Notes under the pieces: generated by a model
Seen by the model: only the letters and a program-made list of their open reading frames with translations
Database searches by the model: none
Told to the model about the DNA's origin: nothing
Part shown: piece by piece, positions 21,536-23,522 of the stretch
Layout: each line of letters begins with the position of its first letter
Position numbering within the stretch: position 1 is the first letter of the stretch
Made by a program: the position numbers and the translations under genes
Virus record (IMG/VR): IMGVR_UViG_3300017963_000754
Coordinates: 1-23,522 of that record
DNA length: 23,522 bases
Source of the DNA: a virus
Strand: one strand, 5' to 3'

Positions 21536-23522
21536 CCAAAAAAGACAGATCGCTTAGAGCGTACAACAAATACGTCGACTCTCTGACAGACGAACAAAGG
21601 CAAACCGCCGCCGATCTAATAGAAGAAAAACCGGCATCGCCTTCGCTTAAAATGAAAGCGATTAAAGAGCGTCTGGCTGAAAAACCGAGCGAACGTTCGG
21701 AAAAACAAATAGCCGAAGAAAACGTCAAAAAGGCATCAAAATACAATATCAAAGTTGATGCGATCGGCGAAGAGGGCACCACTTTACCGGAAGGCCATGT
21801 CCAGTACACCGTCCACGACGAATCCTCATCAATTCACAAATGGACAATGCAATCGAAAAACACCGTTGAAGCGATCAAGACCCGGATAGCCGAAGCCGAG
21901 AAACAACGGGCCGATGCTTTGGCGAAGGAGAAACCGCCTGCCGAAGAGCCCAAGGCCAAAAAGCCCAAGAAAAAGGGTGCCGCTCCTTTGGCCATAGAAG
22001 ATGTCAAAAACTTAGGCGGCGCCATCCGCAAGTTGAAAAACGGCGGGATCAACCTCGGCGCCATGAAAGGTGAGGCCAAGGAATTTCCGGTCGCCTGGAA
22101 ATATCTTTTCAAAAACAGCGGCGAAAGCCTGGACATCGCAGAACCGATTTTACGGGATGCCGGGTTTCTCGGCACCAATGAAAACATCTTGGACTTGGCC
22201 CGGGATGCCAATAATTTAAAACGCAGCCGGCTGACTGCCGATATCTTGGAGAAAAAAGGCTACGAGCTGCCCGAAGCCGAGCGCAGGGTAAAAGAAGAAA
22301 TCGAGCATGAGGAAGAAGTGCCGCCTACAGGCGAATACGTCACGATGGAAGCCGAGGACCTGCCCGAAGGAAAAAAGCTGACGCTGATTGAAGGCGAAAG
22401 CCGCCGGGGATGGGACGTTTATGAAATCCAAGAAAAAGATCCTTTTGGTATTACGTTAAAAGACGGCGTTACCATCGAACTGAAACCCGGTGATAAGGTT
22501 CAGGTTTTAAAGAAAGATTTGGGAGAAGCGAAAAAGACAGATGAGCCTGATGAAAAAATAGATGTCGCAGATATCGTCAAAAACACTAAGTCGAGATACC
22601 GGATAGAATATGCCCTTTATAACAATTATCTTGATTCGGAGCGAAAAGAAACAGACGGCGCATGGGACAGGTCTACTGTCAGCAATTATGCAAAAACGTT
22701 TATAAGACCGCTTGCGAAACAAATAGCAAAAAAAGACTGGCAAACTTCAGCCGAACTTCGGGATGCCACCGGTGCATATAAAAGAGCAGGGGCAAATATC
22801 GCCAAAGATCTTAAAAAGCTGGTTGCCATCGGTGATGTCCAGATCGCCTGGGACAAAGAAGGTATGCCGCATTATGCGCTTTCGGGTGTTGAGCGCGGTG
22901 ATCTTATGACCGAGGCCGAGATTGACAAGTTTGTTGCCGACCAGGAGGCCAAGCAACCCGCTGAGAAATCATTCCGCAGAGGATCTGAACTCGCAAATGC
23001 GATGAGCAATATCAGCGGCATCAGCAAAGCGCATTTGCAGAAATACCCAAGCGGAAAATGGGGATATGTCGGCAGTGTCGATGCTCGCCTGATGTTTGTA
23101 AAGAAAGACGGGTCCGAACTAACAAAAGAAGACTTGGATTACATATCCAAAGCCCAGTCGCGGGCAATGGCAATGAATATACGCGGCGTTAAATCGCTTG
23201 CGTGGGATACGAGGGAAGACGCCATAAAGGCCGCGCAAGAATTGGGCATTACTGTCTACGAAAACAACAAGCCTATTGAACCCGGAAAACCCACCCTCGA
23301 ACTAAAAGGCGAAAAAGCCATGCCGCCCAAACAGGCCGAGTTGAGCGCCAAGAGGCGAACGCAATCAGCCGGCCGGCAGGAATCATTGGGCCTTAGAGAA
23401 AAAGCCCCGAAGGGTGATTGGTTTAAGGGTGAAAAAGCGGGTAAGAAAGAGGCGGCGGCGTTTGAGAAAAAGACCGGTAAGCTGGAAGATTTTGGTGAAA
23501 AGATAGGCGGGGCAAGGAAAGA
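21403..23522 (+). CDS. Large polyvalent/ejection-type protein, 3' end outside window
   Basis: The frame is open without stops from 21394 to the window end (over 700 codons). ATG 21403, nine bases after the preceding stop, is the first start and would suit reinitiation. ATG 21652 is the next but lacks a ribosome site. Visible segments: a KAKKPKKKGA basic linker; IRKLKNGGINLGAMKGEAKE with LDIAEPILRDAGFLGTNENI, a pattern of domains found in phage polyvalent proteins; a wHTH-like part (SAELRDATGAYKRAGANIAK); YPSGKWGYVGSVDARLMFV; and, at the edge, DFGEKIGGARK, a motif shared by such proteins. These proteins are thought to be injected with the DNA. The enzymatic modules, if any, lie downstream. Confidence 0.65.
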   Translation, partial: MEPAASQRPDVEAAKRQPVRPGAEQGRRDLQLPEQEKPGGQKPLTKKDRSLRAYNKYVDSLTDEQRQTAADLIEEKPASPSLKMKAIKERLAEKPSERSEKQIAEENVKKASKYNIKVDAIGEEGTTLPEGHVQYTVHDESSSIHKWTMQSKNTVEAIKTRIAEAEKQRADALAKEKPPAEEPKAKKPKKKGAAPLAIEDVKNLGGAIRKLKNGGINLGAMKGEAKEFPVAWKYLFKNSGESLDIAEPILRDAGFLGTNENILDLARDANNLKRSRLTADILEKKGYELPEAERRVKEEIEHEEEVPPTGEYVTMEAEDLPEGKKLTLIEGESRRGWDVYEIQEKDPFGITLKDGVTIELKPGDKVQVLKKDLGEAKKTDEPDEKIDVADIVKNTKSRYRIEYALYNNYLDSERKETDGAWDRSTVSNYAKTFIRPLAKQIAKKDWQTSAELRDATGAYKRAGANIAKDLKKLVAIGDVQIAWDKEGMPHYALSGVERGDLMTEAEIDKFVADQEAKQPAEKSFRRGSELANAMSNISGISKAHLQKYPSGKWGYVGSVDARLMFVKKDGSELTKEDLDYISKAQSRAMAMNIRGVKSLAWDTREDAIKAAQELGITVYENNKPIEPGKPTLELKGEKAMPPKQAELSAKRRTQSAGRQESLGLREKAPKGDWFKGEKAGKKEAAAFEKKTGKLEDFGEKIGGARK

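Noticed and set aside
21500-21540. Programmed -1 frameshift joining the 62-codon gene to the downstream long frame
   Set aside because: The A-rich stretch AAGAAAAAC does not give a proper X_XXY_YYZ site in the zero frame, and the small protein ends like its free-standing relatives.
20964-21809. 281-codon frame on the minus strand
   Set aside because: Ser/Cys/Phe-rich composition, no ribosome site, and it is a shadow of well-supported plus-strand genes.
1-23522. CRISPR arrays, tRNAs, insertion sequences, reverse transcriptase or diversity-generating repeats
   Set aside because: None seen on reading both strands. The fibre-like gene lacks a downstream template repeat or reverse transcriptase within the window.

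Overview
The window is the late (packaging, capsid, tail and ejection) region of a tailed double-stranded DNA phage or prophage with short-tail (podovirus-like) logic. The evidence is the order small terminase, GpA-type large terminase, a ~695-residue P22-like portal, scaffold, P22-like coat, DUF6682-like adaptor, tail/fibre genes, a GNAT and very large ejection or 'polyvalent' proteins. Sheathed-tail and long tape-measure genes are absent. Mixed AT/GC codon use and strong GGAGG/AAGGAG ribosome sites suggest a Gram-negative, perhaps Desulfobacterota-like, host. That host guess is weak.

Layout: 1-734 holds the end of a RusA-like resolvase gene, a tiny membrane protein and a small basic protein. 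A bidirectional terminator (733-771) separates them from a leftward two-gene operon, a ribbon-helix-helix regulator (776-958) and an acidic protein (1009-1287), with a near-consensus sigma70 promoter at 1331-1359. A 318-bp repeat-rich spacer precedes the rightward late operon. It runs as TerS, TerL, small membrane protein, portal, two small proteins, a triplicated beta-repeat protein, scaffold, coat, decoration-like protein, coiled-coil protein, adaptor, connector, fibre-like protein, large tail protein with a carbohydrate-binding-like insertion, fibre-tip-like protein, GNAT, and then an ejection cassette reaching the window end. Many genes overlap by 1-4 bases, so they are probably translationally coupled.

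The main discovery is that the major coat gene is interrupted. A 57-base exon (8927-8983) is separated from the rest (from 9716) by a 732-base group I intron. P1, P3, P4, P5, P6/P6a, P7, P8 and P9 could all be drawn by hand, and the splice restores the conserved coat stretch YIP-EIWS. The intron carries a LAGLIDADG homing endonuclease with a C-terminal CX2C zinc ribbon. Its reading frame runs through the catalytic core, so P7, P3', P8 and P7' are also codons, and the stop codon lies in the P9 loop.

A second notable area is 19558-23522. Two long reading frames in the same frame, both resembling giant phage polyvalent/ejection proteins, are separated by a single TAA (21391-21393). A 62-codon gene with a very strong ribosome site straddles that junction in another frame.
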